From: Serratia symbiotica
GTDB lineage: Bacteria; Pseudomonadota; Gammaproteobacteria; Enterobacterales; Enterobacteriaceae
Assembly (NCBI GenBank): GCA_024160085.1
Contig: JAMDYG010000001.1
Span: 1,116,001-1,180,000, forward strand
Length of the DNA: 64,000 nt
Direction of reading: 5' to 3'
Made by a program: the position numbers and the translations under genes. Below, one piece after another: positions 45,401 to 60,071 of the stretch. How positions within the stretch are numbered: position 1 is the stretch's first letter; each line of letters opens with the position of its first letter. The notes beneath the pieces were generated by a model. The model was not told where the DNA came from and searched no databases. It saw only the letters and a list, made by a program, of their open reading frames with translations.

Positions 45401-46344
45401 TTACTCAAACGTGGGGGGCATATGCCGCAGATATAACGGTGTGATCTGGTAGACGTAGTAGTTAAGCCAGTTAGAAAACAGCAGATGACCATGGCTACGC
45501 CAGGTAGCTTTCGGGATGAGTTCAAGGTTATCGCCGGGGAAGTAGTTGAGCGGTAAAGCTGGGTTAAGGCCTGCGTCGCTATCGGCTATCGAGAAAATAT
45601 TCACTAGCCATAGTCAGCGCATCACATACTCTGGATGACCGGTGACAAATGCCAGGTGTTTGTCCTTGCTGGCAAACAGGTAAGCACTAGTTTGCTACAA
45701 TTCGGCCAAGATATCCAGATCGGTATATTGGCCGATGATCTCGGTCAGGAAGTAGGTATAACGCGCATACAGTGCTAGGAAGATCTCGTCAAAACCCACG
45801 GGTCAGCAAAGTATGCTGCTGCAGTGTCTGATGCTGGTAGACGCTGGAGATCTTTACCTCACGCGTCATCTTGGGGATACCATATAGGATATTTAGCGCT
45901 GCCTGCACTTCCCAACAAACAAATAGCTTGAAAGTGACGCAGTTCTTAGCCCAATTGATAATCCATTCAATCTGCGGCCAATAGGCAACATCGCAAAAAT
46001 CAACCAGGCCCAGCGGCGCTCCGGTGATGATTAGTTCATCAAAGTTCTCTTGCTGAATATCCTCAAAATTACAGTAGAAATTGTTCAGGTGTTCGGTCGG
46101 CATATTCCTTGATTCGCAACTATCAATGCGCAGCAGTTAGATATCAATCTGCAATGGAAAATTAGAGAGCAAACGTAAAAACTGGTTTTCTGTCTATACC
46201 TGCTTTAGCATTAGATTCAGAATCAGCACTTTCAACTGTCTTGATTTGTTGTGTTTTTGCCCGAGAAGATGTCATCGCAAAGACATTCTCATTACGCAAG
46301 AAACTCACCGTGGGTAGCTCATCAGGAACACGAATCGGCATTAT
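45401..46344 (-). pseudogene. metA: Homoserine O-succinyltransferase, degraded
   Basis: MetA makes O-succinylhomoserine, the entry to methionine synthesis. The start [20 protein letters not shown] is canonical, followed by a frameshift near 46230. A second open block [20 protein letters not shown] leads through [20 protein letters not shown] to [19 protein letters not shown], which keeps the catalytic cysteine. A further break near 45790 precedes the end block [30 protein letters not shown]. Several frameshifts make it non-functional. Confidence 0.93.
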
Positions 46345-46679
46345 TTGGCTCTCACATATCAACTTGAATATTTAGCTATCTAGATACCCAAGAATAGCGT
46401 TTTCAAAAATGGATGTCGCGTAATCAGTAGGAAAGTGAAAATATTTCATCGCTGTGGTGCTAGGTAGAAATCGGCAGTTTAGCTTAATTGATACCAACAG
46501 TGTTCAGCTCATTCTAAGCTCACACCTACTGAATATCGCCATAGGCAAAGGCCCTGTCAGCGGGCTTTCCTGCTCACTTCCCCCTTCAAGTCACTGTCAA
46601 GCAACGCCTAACGTATTCCCGACTCTTTCGTTTCACCTGGCATAGGCCCCCATAGGCCGACCGTTCACTCTCGGTAACA
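46345..46679. other. Gap between metA and the rRNA operon
   Basis: About 335 bp with no gene. One 63-codon frame at 46454 has no family resemblance. Confidence 0.4.
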
Positions 46680-46725
46680 CACAAAGCAAAAAGCCCGATG
46701 CTTTCGCATGAGGCTTTCTACTTTA
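46680..46725 (-). terminator. rRNA operon terminator
   Basis: On the minus strand AAAGCCTCATGC-GAAA-GCATCGGGCTTTTT forms a stem of about twelve pairs with one or two mismatches, followed by T-rich sequence. It lies just after 5S and resembles rrn T1 terminators. Confidence 0.8.
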
Positions 46726-46729
46726 TTTG

Positions 46730-46849
46730 ATGCCTGGCAGTGTCCTACTCTCACATGGGGAGACCCCACACTACCATCGGCGCTACGGCGTTTCACTGCT
46801 GAGTTCGGCATGGGGTCAGGTGGGACCACCGTGCTATTGCCGCCAGGCA
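46730..46849 (-). rRNA. rrf: 5S ribosomal RNA
   Basis: A 120-nt match to enterobacterial 5S begins TGCCTGGCGGCAATAGCACG and ends GCCAGGCAT, with the paired termini of helix I. Last gene of the operon. Confidence 0.96.
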
Positions 46850-46953
46850 AAGTCTGTTTCATTTTTGGCCGTTACTCACGTAACCACTAGAACCAATCTC
46901 GGAACTCGCTGAAAATAACTCTACCCCTATCTATAACACACCTTCGGTGTTGT

Positions 46954-49872
<2,919 letters not shown>

Positions 49873-50048
49873 TTACAACCCGAAGGTGTCTCATTATGAC
49901 AGCTTGATCCTTACCCCAATACCTCTACGCAGAGATAAGCTTTAGCCGTCATTTTTTAATTTTCAGCTTGTTCCAGATTGTTAAAGAACAAAATACTTTC
50001 TGTTGCCAGTACACTACTGAAGTAGTGAAACAACGCACTTGGACTTTA

Positions 50049-50124
50049 TGGTGGAGCTAAGCGGGATCGAACCGCTGACCTCCTGCGTGCAAGGCAGGCG
50101 CTCTCCCAGCTGAGCTATAGCCCC
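50049..50124 (-). tRNA. alaT: tRNA-Ala (anticodon TGC)
   Basis: A 76-nt cloverleaf begins GGGGCTATAGCTCAGC, has TGC in the loop context CTTGCAC, and ends GCTCCACCA. It lies in the 16S-23S spacer. Confidence 0.96.
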
Positions 50125-50160
50125 ATACTGTAACTTGCAGAGACCTTTGATATCACCATT

Positions 50161-50232
50161 TCTTTTCTAGGCATAGGTACCTCTCACATATTGAAATATG
50201 CGTCGCAATACCTATGCCTTGCCTAGAAAAGA
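50161..50232. repeat. Long inverted repeat between the two spacer tRNAs
   Basis: TCTTTTCTAGGCATAGGTA and its complement, interrupted by an extra TTGCC, form an 18-19 bp stem around a loop of about 30 nt. The right arm ends two bases before tRNA-Ile. It could form a bulged stem in the rRNA precursor. Confidence 0.8.
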
Positions 50233-50234
50233 GG

Positions 50235-50310
50235 TGGTAGGCCTGAGTGGACTTGAACCACCGACCTCACCCTTATCAGGGGTGCGCTCTCCCAGCTGAG
50301 CTACAAGCCT
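50235..50310 (-). tRNA. ileT: tRNA-Ile (anticodon GAT)
   Basis: A 76-nt cloverleaf begins AGGCTTGTAGCTCAGC, has GAT in the loop context CTGATAA, and ends GGCCTACCA. With tRNA-Ala it marks this as an Ile-Ala type rRNA operon. Confidence 0.96.
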
Positions 50311-50391
50311 ATTAAGGTATTCTCTACTCGCTACTTTCATCAGACAATCTGTGTGAGCACACCACACAAATCAATATCTTATCGATAAGGA

Positions 50392-51929
<1,538 letters not shown>

Positions 51930-52078
51930 AAAGCTTGATACGCTTCAACTTGTGAAGCGCTGCTCAAAGATTTACTACATGAATGTTACTTCAGATAGTC
52001 ATTCTTCAAGACTTTATATTTTTTCGTCCCAATAGTAGGACGTGATATCGTCTTGTGGAGTGCCCACACAGATTGTCT

Positions 52079-52097
52079 GATAAATTATTAAAGAACA
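52079..52097 (-). promoter_or_regulatory. boxA antitermination site in the rRNA leader
   Basis: TGTTCTTTAATAATTTATC on the minus strand is close to the enterobacterial rrn boxA (TGCTCTTTAACAATTTAT). It lies about 150 bp upstream of 16S, where NusB/S10 would load. Confidence 0.7.
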
Positions 52098-52125
52098 GTA
52101 AATTGACCGCAGCACGGCGGCAAAC

Positions 52126-52165
52126 TTGAGGTGGCGTATACTACGCCTTCCCTATGAAGAGTCAA
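52126..52165 (-). promoter_or_regulatory. rRNA promoter P2
   Basis: On the minus strand TTGACT, 16 bp, TAGTAT, then a GCCACC-type discriminator. It closely resembles E. coli rrn P2 (TTGACT...GGGAAGGCGTA). Confidence 0.85.
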
Positions 52166-52199
52166 ACCATTATTTTGACTTTTGCTTATCCGACCGGGC

Positions 52200-52262
52200 T
52201 AGTGGGGGAGCATTGTAGGGCGTTCTCAGTAGCCCGCAACACCTAAATGCAAAAAACTTTTT
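52200..52262 (-). promoter_or_regulatory. rRNA promoter P1 with UP element
   Basis: On the minus strand TTGCGG, 16 bp, TACAAT, then GCTCCCCCAC, the GC-rich discriminator typical of stringently controlled rrn P1. An A/T tract (AAAAAGTTTTTTGCAT) lies upstream as an UP element and abuts the 3' end of dead hemG. Tandem with P2 about 85 bp downstream. Confidence 0.75.
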
Positions 52263-52273
52263 AAGCGTGTTTT

Positions 52274-52845
52274 TTAAGCAATAGGGGTGAAAGTGACGAA
52301 TTTAGGTTGCTTTTCGTACTTAATCTGGCTAAACTCTTGAGCGAAGCGTTTGACTTGCTGATAATCTGTGTACTCTACTTCCTTGCTAGTGTCCGTTTCT
52401 CTCCACCCGTCATACACATAATAAATTGAATCATGATGCGATCGAACCATCGATAGCGCGGATAATGTAGTGCTCCAGCAAACACCATGCACTGTTTTAG
52501 CTGCCAAGGTGAGGCAAGCAGAAATTTATGGGTATAGACATTGGTCTGTGGTAAACGCTTTTCCGGTTTACGGGCCGTCAGGTTGACAGCAAAAAATGCA
52601 CTTGGCATTTGGTTCAACTTCGTTTCAGCACGATGCTTCACGAATTTATCCAAAGCCGAATTAAAATGGCCATAGCGTATGGAAGCGCCGATCATAACCT
52701 GCTGATACTGGCTAAGGTCAACGTTCTCTGCTTGTAGCAGGTCAATAACCTCACAACGAAGTCTGTCCTGCAATTTGCTTACCATATAAGAAGCAATAGA
52801 CAGTGTCTACTCATTACGACCTGAATAAAGTATCAGTGCTTTCAT
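52274..52845 (-). pseudogene. hemG: Menaquinone-dependent protoporphyrinogen oxidase, degraded
   Basis: HemG is a flavodoxin-like oxidase in heme synthesis. MKALILYSGRNE is followed by TAG, at the Gln position of E. coli (TRDGQTREIASY), then SIASYMVSKLQDRL continues. VMIGASIRYGHFNSALDKFV, FFAVNLTARKPEKRLPQTN and AGALHYPRYRWFDRIMIQFI are in frame. Near 52385 a frameshift separates the normal end, DTSKEVEYTDYQQVKRFAQE. At least two lesions. It precedes the rRNA operon and follows trkH, as in E. coli. Confidence 0.92.
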
Positions 52846-52868
52846 GAAGTTACTCCTTAATGTCAGGA

Positions 52869-54320
52869 TCATTCACGCCAGAACGTCGGGGTGAACAGAA
52901 CCAGCAGTGTAAACACTTCCAGACGCCCGAACAGCATCGTCACCACCAGTATCCACTTAGCTACTGTCGGCACGGCAGTGCAGTTGTCCGCCACTACGCC
53001 TAGCCCTGGCCCTAGGTTATTCAGCGACGCCGTTACGGCGGCGAAAGCAGAGAAATTGTCAACGCCGGTGGCGATAATCGCCAGCATGCTAACAATAAAC
53101 ACCAGCGCATAGGCCGAGAAGAACCCCCATACTGCATCAAGGATGCGCTCTGGCAGTGCACGGTTGCCCAGTTTAATAGTGTAAACGGCGTTCGGGTGTA
53201 CCAGCCTTTTCAACTCACGGGAACCTTGCAGATACAGTAGCAGCATGCGAACGACCTTCATGCCACCGCCAGTCGAGCCAGCACAACCGCCGATAAAAGC
53301 GGAACACAGTAACAACATTGGCAAAAACAGTGGCCATTTGGCAATGCTGTCGGTAGTAAAGCCTGCGGTCGTCGCCATCGATACTACCTGAAAAAATGCT
53401 TGATTCAGCGTTTCCATGCCGGTCTTATAGACACCATGTTCCCAAAGCACCAGCGTACACACTGCCGCCAACGTCAGTTGCACCAATATGAACATACAGA
53501 ATTCAGGATCCCGCCCGTAGACCTTAAGGCTACGTCCACTCAATAATGCGAAGTGCAAGCCATAATTACAGCCAGAAATCAGCAGGAAGATGGCAATGAT
53601 AGTGTTGATGGTTGGACTAGCATAATAGCCGATGCTGGCATCATGGGTGGAGAAACCGCCGATAGCAATGGTAGAAAAACTGTGACTGATAGCATCGAAC
53701 GCTGGCATTCCCGCCCCCCATAGTGCCACCGCACAAGCGACAGTCAGCCATACATAGATAAGCCACAGAGTTTTGGCGGTTTCTGCAATACGTGGACGCA
53801 TCTTATTGTCCTTCAGCGGACCGGGCATTTCCGCCCGGTACAGCTGCATACCACCGACACCAAGGATTGGCAGTATCGCCACCGCCAACACGATGATCCC
53901 CATTCCGCCCATCCATTGCAGTATCTGTCGATAGAACAGAATAGCCTTTGGCAATGAGTCCAACCCCATCAGAATAGTAGCGCCAGTCGTTGTCAGGCCG
54001 GAGAAAGACTCAAAGAAGGCATCTGTCAGTGACAAATTGGGTCGATCCGAGAACAAAAACGGCAATGCCCCCACGCTGCCCAGTACAGTCCAGAACAGCA
54101 CCACGATTAGGAAACCTTCGCGCGGATTTAACTCATGTTTTTTCTTGCGGTTGGGCCACCACAGTATCAGCCCAATAGTCACCGCCACAAAGAAAGTCTG
54201 GCTGAATGCCCGCCCTGCTCCATCGCGATATATTAATGCAACTAGCCCAGGAATAAACATCGTCCCGGAAAATAGGATGACCAGCAAACCAACAATACGG
54301 ATTATAGCGCGAAAATGCAT
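52869..54320 (-). CDS. trkH: Trk potassium uptake protein TrkH
   Basis: TrkH is the membrane subunit of the low-affinity Trk K+ uptake system and needs TrkA. The 483-aa frame is intact (E. coli 483). The start MHFRAIIRIVGLLVILFSGT is canonical. The four selectivity-filter P-loops are visible as FSGLTTTGATILMGLDSLPK, ISHSFSTIAIGGFSTHDASI, FFQVVSMATTAGFTTDSIAK and LNNLGPGLGVVADN. It lies downstream of pepQ and yigZ, both dead, with hemG following. Confidence 0.97.
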   Translation of the reverse strand: MHFRAIIRIVGLLVILFSGTMFIPGLVALIYRDGAGRAFSQTFFVAVTIGLILWWPNRKKKHELNPREGFLIVVLFWTVLGSVGALPFLFSDRPNLSLTDAFFESFSGLTTTGATILMGLDSLPKAILFYRQILQWMGGMGIIVLAVAILPILGVGGMQLYRAEMPGPLKDNKMRPRIAETAKTLWLIYVWLTVACAVALWGAGMPAFDAISHSFSTIAIGGFSTHDASIGYYASPTINTIIAIFLLISGCNYGLHFALLSGRSLKVYGRDPEFCMFILVQLTLAAVCTLVLWEHGVYKTGMETLNQAFFQVVSMATTAGFTTDSIAKWPLFLPMLLLCSAFIGGCAGSTGGGMKVVRMLLLYLQGSRELKRLVHPNAVYTIKLGNRALPERILDAVWGFFSAYALVFIVSMLAIIATGVDNFSAFAAVTASLNNLGPGLGVVADNCTAVPTVAKWILVVTMLFGRLEVFTLLVLFTPTFWRE

Positions 54321-54373
54321 TTCAGCACGATCCTTAGTAATTCAGTTGGGAGGAATTATTGTGAAATAGGCGT

Positions 54374-54690
54374 TCATTGCAAATTACTTCGACTGAGAGC
54401 ACGTAATTTATTGTCAAAAAGCGCAACGCAGGCTGCCAATAAATCCAGATGTAGCAAGAAAGTGCTGCCATATTCATCCTGTAGTATCCGACCTTTGGCT
54501 TTCTGTAACAAATTTTCCACCAACGGCTATGGTAAAACATACGAACCTGCTGGATAGACGTTTTTGCTGCCTCTACACGATTAACCGTGGTCAGCAAGAT
54601 GATAAAGCGACGCGTCTTAATTGCTCCATTGATGCTGATCGGGGAGGAAGCTATCGGGTAAGACTGCCTCAGGCTAAATTCAGATTGCAC
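54374..54690 (-). pseudogene. yigZ: UPF0029/IMPACT family protein YigZ, internally deleted
   Basis: YigZ is an IMPACT-family protein. Two parts survive: the N-terminus SYPIASSPISINGAIKTRRF, continuing IILLTTVNRVEAAKTSIQQV, and in another frame the C-terminus LLQKAKGRILQDEYGSTFLL, then HLDLLAACVALFDNKLRALS. About 100 residues of the core, including the HCVAW region, are missing between them. Position between pepQ and trkH is as in E. coli. Confidence 0.75.
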
Positions 54691-55621
54691 GTCATGTCCT
54701 CGATACGCTGGTGCAGCTTCACATGATAATCGGTATAATGCATGCCAGCTTTGACGGTAGCGATCAGCACCAACTGTTCGTTGTTGAGATCTTTCACCAG
54801 ACAGGTGAACTCACTGCTACCGTGCACTGCATAGGTACGAGTTAAATCAGCGACGTAACCGTTATACTCCGCATCCACGTCGATCAGGAAACTCAGTGTT
54901 TCATCCGATGGTTGATGATCCAGCTTAGTATAGTGTAGTACCGAGGTATGCTCATTTAGTGCCACAATGTTGTCGTAAGGCACATCGGTATCGTGGTGGC
55001 CGGTTGCCATCAAGTAAGCCAAGTTGATATCGAACTCGCTCATGCCAGACAAGAAGGTTTTATATGCTGCACGGTGCCCCATAACCGCAGTTTTCCGCAC
55101 TTCTCGCATGCAAGCCAGCCCGTAGCCGGTCTTGATCGAACGGTGAAAGTTGAGGTAGTTCAATACCGCTTATGGGTTGACATTCTCCGAGACAATACCA
55201 AGATCGCGGGTGCGCTGAGGCGCATAACCGATATAGCCCACCCACGCGTCCACGCTGTGCCGGAAGTTGCTGTGCAATGTCATCGGGCATTGGCCAACAG
55301 CATCATCTCAAAGGATGCGATCTAGAAACTGTCTGGCAGCGGCTCGACACTGTGCCAGTAATCGATCGGTGAATAGAACCATAGTTTCGGTTTGTTAACG
55401 CCGTCAACCCATAGCCAACAATTCGGCACTGCGGTTATCGGTACCTAGGCTTTAAAATTCACGTTTACTTTGAACGAATAGCTACGGTCGTCGCGGAATA
55501 CCTTTTGCAGCTCTCCAGAGTAAATCAGCAGCGCATCCAGTGCATGGCGTTTCAGAACTTTGCGCGTACGTTTCTGCCACTCTGCCAGGTAGTCGTTATA
55601 CAAAGAAGCCGGCGTTGCCAT
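54669..55621 (-). pseudogene. pepQ: Xaa-Pro dipeptidase, degraded with large 3' deletion
   Basis: PepQ cleaves Xaa-Pro dipeptides with two metal ions. The N-terminal part (MATPASLYNDYLAEWQKRTR) carries a stop near 55449 and frameshifts near 55325 and 55170. [20 protein letters not shown] through [20 protein letters not shown] and [11 protein letters not shown] is open. The protein then jumps from [12 protein letters not shown] to [10 protein letters not shown], the normal last residues, removing about 180 aa with most metal ligands. Deletion with in-frame rejoining is evident. Confidence 0.92.
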
Positions 55622-55990
55622 CACAGAGTATCCTTAGCACACAAAAAATAATCTTAACACAGCGCCCAGGCGTGCCCCATACAACGTTATAGCATGCAGA
55701 GCAGTTCGCAATTCAACGCGACATCCACAGCTTAAAATCAGCCTGTTGAACAAGCCGAGTCACGCCATTGCTAGCCTCCATGAATGTTCAAGCAGCACCG
55801 CGCTACACATGTCACTTGACTCATTCTGATCCCCGTCATGAAACACTGATTCGGGCAAATGCAGATAGCACATACTTTGCGAATACCAATTATTTATGAC
55901 TAGAATGGCCTGATGAAAAATATAATATAAATCAGTATGAGTGGTGTTTCAAAACGGGCCAGGTTCCCCGCTATAGACTTATCCCATGTC
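55622..55990. other. Gap between pepQ and fre
   Basis: About 370 bp with no gene. In E. coli fadBA lies here; I find no trace of fadA or fadB sequence. Confidence 0.5.
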
Positions 55991-56692
55991 TCAGATAAAT
56001 GAAAATGCATCGCCGAACACGTGCGCCCCTTGTGCGCCGCGTTCAGTGCAGAAACGTTCGCGAGCGATTTTTGCCATCTCAAAACGACCTGCAATGTAGA
56101 TATCGTGATCCGCCAGGGTAGTAAAATCCTGCAGCACCGTGCTGAGTACAGTTCCACTACGACCATGCCACTCATCTGTCGGCTGCTCCACTACCGGGAT
56201 CACCTTTAGGCTTGGGTATTGCTGTGATAGCGCTTCCAATTCGCTTTGATCGTATAGATGTTTCAGTTCTCGTCCCCCCCAATAGATTGAGATATCACGA
56301 TCAGGCTGTTGTTCCAACGCGGTCAGCAAAATCGAACGCACATAGGAGAACCCAGTACCTCCGGCGGTCAGCACCAGCGGACGGTTGCCCTCTTCACGCA
56401 GCCAAGCGTCACCATGCGGTACATCAACAGTGATCGCCTGTTCTTTCAAAATGCGCTCCATTACCGCCATGGCATACAGATTCAGTTCCGAAGCGCTTAT
56501 ATGCAGCTCTATGTACTCCTGCTTAGATGGTGTTGATGCCAAAGAGAATGGGCGCCTGTCGCACTCATCCATCACCACCATCAGATATTGCCCAGCTTTG
56601 AACGAAAACGGCATCTTAGGTACTAAACGTACCCGATAGACCGTATCGGTAATGGCCTCTGCCGAGGTCACTTTACAACTCAATATTGCCAT
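55991..56692 (-). CDS. fre: NAD(P)H-flavin reductase
   Basis: Fre reduces free flavins with NAD(P)H and supplies reduced FMN/FAD. The 233 aa match the E. coli length. The flavin-binding [10 protein letters not shown], the nucleotide-binding [20 protein letters not shown] and the C-terminal [35 protein letters not shown] are intact. The family motif [10 protein letters not shown] is retained. It lies 50 bp downstream of ubiD in the same orientation. Confidence 0.96.
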   Translation of the reverse strand: MAILSCKVTSAEAITDTVYRVRLVPKMPFSFKAGQYLMVVMDECDRRPFSLASTPSKQEYIELHISASELNLYAMAVMERILKEQAITVDVPHGDAWLREEGNRPLVLTAGGTGFSYVRSILLTALEQQPDRDISIYWGGRELKHLYDQSELEALSQQYPSLKVIPVVEQPTDEWHGRSGTVLSTVLQDFTTLADHDIYIAGRFEMAKIARERFCTERGAQGAHVFGDAFSFI

Positions 56693-56742
56693 GCATTCCC
56701 TCTATCGGGTCATCAATACAAAACTGAGAACAGAGCCTGACA

Positions 56743-58239
56743 TTAGAGCGTCAGTTCCCTGCCAGGGAAAATTGCCAGCTCATCCCAGATTTCATCGACG
56801 CGCGCCCGCACCTTTTCATCCATCTTAATCGGACGGCCCCATTCGCGCTCAGTCTCACCCGGCCATTTATTAGTAGCGTCCAGCCCCATTTTTGAACCTA
56901 GTCCGGAAACCGGCGAAGCAAAGTCCAGATAGTCGATCGGCGTATTCTTTACCAATACGATATCCCTTGCCGGGTCCATACGGGTCGTAATTGCCCAGAT
57001 CACATCATTCCAATCACATGCATTGACATCATCATCACAGACGATAACAAACTTGGTGTACATAAACTGGCGCAGGAATGACCAGACCCCCATCATCACG
57101 CGCTTGGCATGACCGGCATACTGTTTTTTGATGGTCACCACCGCCAGGCGATACGAGCACCCTTCTGGCGGAAGGTAGAAATCAATGATTTCCGGGAACT
57201 GTTTTTGCAAAAGCGGTACAAACACTTCGTTCAGCGCCACGCCCATAATCGCAGGTTCATCTGGCGGCCGGCCGGTATAGGTGGAATGATAAATCGCGTC
57301 GCGGCGCTGAGTAATGTGAGTAACGGTGAACACTGGGAAATTGTCAATTTCGTTGTAATAACCAGTATGATCGCCATATGGGCCTTCTTGGGCCATTTCA
57401 CCCGGTTCAATGTAACCTTCCAGCACAATCTCCGTACTAGCGGGCACGTCCAAATCACAGGAGAGACAAGTGACGACTTCAGTTTTGCTGCCGCGCAGTA
57501 ACCCTGCAAAGGCGTATTCGGACAGGGTATCCGGCACTGGTGTTACCGCACCGAGAATGGTCGCAGGATCGGCACCGAGCACCACCGCCACCGGGAAGCG
57601 TTCACCGGGATGCGCCTGGCACCATTCCTGATAATCCAGCGCGCCGCCACGGTGCGACAGCCAACGCATGATCACTTTATTCTTGCCCAGCACCTGCTGG
57701 CGATAAATGCCCAGGTTCTGACGCTCTTTATGCGGGCCACGAGTGACTGTCAGCCCCCAGGTGATCAACGGCGCAGCGTCTTCCGGCCAGCAATGCATCA
57801 CCGGAATGCGGCTGAGATCGACATCATCGCCCTGCCACACCTGCTGTTGGCACGGTGCAGACCCCAGCACTTTAGTCGGCATATTCAGCACTTGCTTGAA
57901 CTTTGGCATTTTGGCGAATAGATCGCGGAAACCCTTTGGCGGTTCAGGCTCTTTGAGGAACGCCAACAGCTTGCCGACTTCGCGCAGCGCGTTGATATCT
58001 TCTTGACCCATGCCCATCACCACGCGTTTAGCGGTGCCAAACAAATTGCACAATACTGGCATGTCATAGCCTTTCGGGTTTTCAAACAGCAGTGCCGGAC
58101 CACACGCACGCAGCGTGCGATCAGCAATTTCTGTCATTTCTAGATAGGGATCGATTAGCTGGCTGATGCGTTTTAGTTCCCCTCTCTTTTCCAGTAATGA
58201 GAGGAAATCACGTAAGTCGCGGTATTTCATACGAGCCAT
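56743..58239 (-). CDS. ubiD: 3-octaprenyl-4-hydroxybenzoate carboxy-lyase
   Basis: UbiD decarboxylates the prenylated ring in ubiquinone synthesis using prenylated FMN made by UbiX. The 498-aa frame is intact (E. coli 497). Conserved regions include [20 protein letters not shown], the catalytic RGSKTEVV...[20 protein letters not shown] stretch with E-x-P-E residues, and [20 protein letters not shown]. In E. coli the start is MDAMKYNDL; here MARMKYRDL. Its pathway partner ubiA is intact but ubiC is not. Confidence 0.97.
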   Translation of the reverse strand: MARMKYRDLRDFLSLLEKRGELKRISQLIDPYLEMTEIADRTLRACGPALLFENPKGYDMPVLCNLFGTAKRVVMGMGQEDINALREVGKLLAFLKEPEPPKGFRDLFAKMPKFKQVLNMPTKVLGSAPCQQQVWQGDDVDLSRIPVMHCWPEDAAPLITWGLTVTRGPHKERQNLGIYRQQVLGKNKVIMRWLSHRGGALDYQEWCQAHPGERFPVAVVLGADPATILGAVTPVPDTLSEYAFAGLLRGSKTEVVTCLSCDLDVPASTEIVLEGYIEPGEMAQEGPYGDHTGYYNEIDNFPVFTVTHITQRRDAIYHSTYTGRPPDEPAIMGVALNEVFVPLLQKQFPEIIDFYLPPEGCSYRLAVVTIKKQYAGHAKRVMMGVWSFLRQFMYTKFVIVCDDDVNACDWNDVIWAITTRMDPARDIVLVKNTPIDYLDFASPVSGLGSKMGLDATNKWPGETEREWGRPIKMDEKVRARVDEIWDELAIFPGRELTL

Positions 58240-58266
58240 TACACCATTGATTCATAGTAGATTTAA

Positions 58267-58293
58267 ATGCGTTCATGCGTTCATGCGTTCATG
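58267..58293. repeat. Short tandem repeat, 8-bp unit x3
   Basis: ATGCGTTC is repeated three times followed by ATG, 28 bp upstream of the ubiD start codon. Likely slippage. Confidence 0.85.
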
Positions 58294-58462
58294 AGAAAAC
58301 CTTTATTTTGACCTACATTTATTTAATTGTCTGATTTCAAGGTGCCTCACTGCTTTCGGCTAGATTAACAAATTCTAGCTAATATGCCCACATTACTGAT
58401 ACGATTTTGGGTTGTTACCACCATAGTGCTTGGATAACATCAGCATAAATTTTAATCAGCTT

Positions 58463-58610
58463 AGAGCCTATCCCAAGTAGGCGTACATTATTGCAGCCAG
58501 TTTAAACCAAGACTGCGCGCAACAACCATATCGTATAGGGAGTCCGTGAGGAGGGGGAACACTGCCCAGGGCGAAAATGGCAAATAAAATAGCCTAATGG
58601 GATAGGTTCT
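58463..58610. repeat. MITE-like element, copy 2
   Basis: A 148-bp segment begins AGAGCCTATCCCAAGTAGGC and ends GCCTAATGGGATAGGTTCT, forming terminal inverted repeats. It aligns to copy 1 at 38099-38231 in reverse orientation, with a longer insertion of about 15-20 bp after GGAGTCCGTGAG. Flanking TTA on each side suggests a 3-bp target duplication. It contains no ORF. Confidence 0.75.
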
Positions 58611-59204
58611 TACTGGCACCAATGGCAGTTCCTCCCGACCAAACCACCCACGGCTTGCTCACCTCGCTTTTTATACTCTCGTTGCGTTACCGGACTGTGT
58701 GTAAGATACTGCGACGTTACCAGCGTCAGAGCAACTTTTCATCGTCCGTTAGCACGCTACTACTGCCTAGAAAAGAAGCGTTTTCCCAAAATAATGGCGA
58801 ATGATTTTCAACTGTTAGGCCACAAACAGTGAATAGGGGAAAAGCCCTAATCTCGTATTGAGTATGTCTGGCGCTGATACAGAGACGATCTACAATAACA
58901 GAGCGATCTTTTTAAGTAGCCTACACGCTCAGGCGGCAAACTTGTTTCTCCAGATTGCGGATACGTCGCTGCTACGTATTATCGGCGACGTTGCAGGGGG
59001 CGGCCCTGGCACTCCCTGCCCCCATGGGCAAGAACCGCCGTTCATGGCTTCACTGGCTTCCTGATATGAATAACCTTATATAGACAATGAGCTGAGTATA
59101 TTCAAGTTTGAATTCGACAGAGAAGAAGGATCGCTTTGTTTTTTTCATAAAGTCACCTACTTTATGCAGAGATAAGAATATCACCTCTGCTCAGGCGGCT
59201 AAAT
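58611..59204. other. Gap between MITE copy 2 and the IS1 fragment
   Basis: About 590 bp with short ORFs on both strands (for example at 58622 and 58858) whose translations match no family I recognise. A minus-strand stretch around 58900 (RIRNLEKQVCRL) faintly recalls a coiled coil but is too short to call. rfaH, expected beside ubiD in E. coli, is not here. Confidence 0.35.
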
Positions 59205-59222
59205 TTACTGCACCACTACAGT

Positions 59223-59483
59223 TTGCCTGTGGCTTGCGTTAACGTTCATTGTCCCTGCTGTGATCCTACTCTGGTTTATCGCCATAGTAAGACCCCTAAA
59301 GATCTAGTGCTCTTCCACTGCCGTGAGTGCCGCTCTGTATTCCAACTGACCTATAAGTCCGGCGTTAAAGAGCAAATCTTTGATATAGCCTTTAAGGGGG
59401 CTGGGGTTAAAGATGAAACCTTTTTCACTGTACTATCGGCGCTCGTAAATGACTGTAGGAATTTTTCTTGGGATATGACTTGA
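59223..59483 (+). mobile_element. IS1-family InsA fragment
   Basis: The frame reads VNVHCPCCDPTLVYRHSKTP, then FHCRECRSVFQLTYKSG, then VKEQIFDIAFKGAGVKD, matching the zinc-finger protein InsA of IS1 (VNVHCPRC, CRDC, VFQLTY, VKEQIVDMAFNGAGVRD). After GVKD the frame diverges and no InsB transposase is found. The four zinc cysteines remain. Confidence 0.8.
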
Positions 59484-60071
59484 TTAGTTATTGTATATAA
59501 ATAGTACGCGTATCGAGTTAAAGAATTGTGAGACTATTTTTTATTCGGCAAGGAAGCCATATTAATTTAGTTATGACCCTAATCATATTTATACTTAAGC
59601 CCATTCTGACAGCCATGCTAGAAATAAATTATTCTTTATATGAATTTTTTCATTAAATATAATACTTGGCTCTGATAATGGATTATTATATGAGGCGTTT
59701 TAAATCCCATAGTATCCTATTATAGGATAACGTATTAATATTATTTTACTCACTATTTACTATTTTATTAGGGAAGATTAAGTGAGACATAAAGCAAAAA
59801 AGATAGACGTAGATAATAGTTTTTATGATACAACTATTCCTGCTTGCTAAAATACCTGATGGTATAGGGATAAAAGCTTTCAGTACTCAGCTATACGATC
59901 TATACCAGAATCCTCCGTTAATGTAGGCACAACTCAATCAACGAAATCCACGAACGGGAGGGCACGAGAACTGTATAACCAAGTCTATCAGTGCAAAAAT
60001 ATTTATACTATGGAGGTAAAATCTATAACGATTCAATGGTGATAAAGTAAAGTGGCGGAGGCTAGCGATAA
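59484..60071. other. AT-rich gap
   Basis: About 590 bp, markedly AT-rich, without ORFs of note. I see nothing functional in it. Confidence 0.45.
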
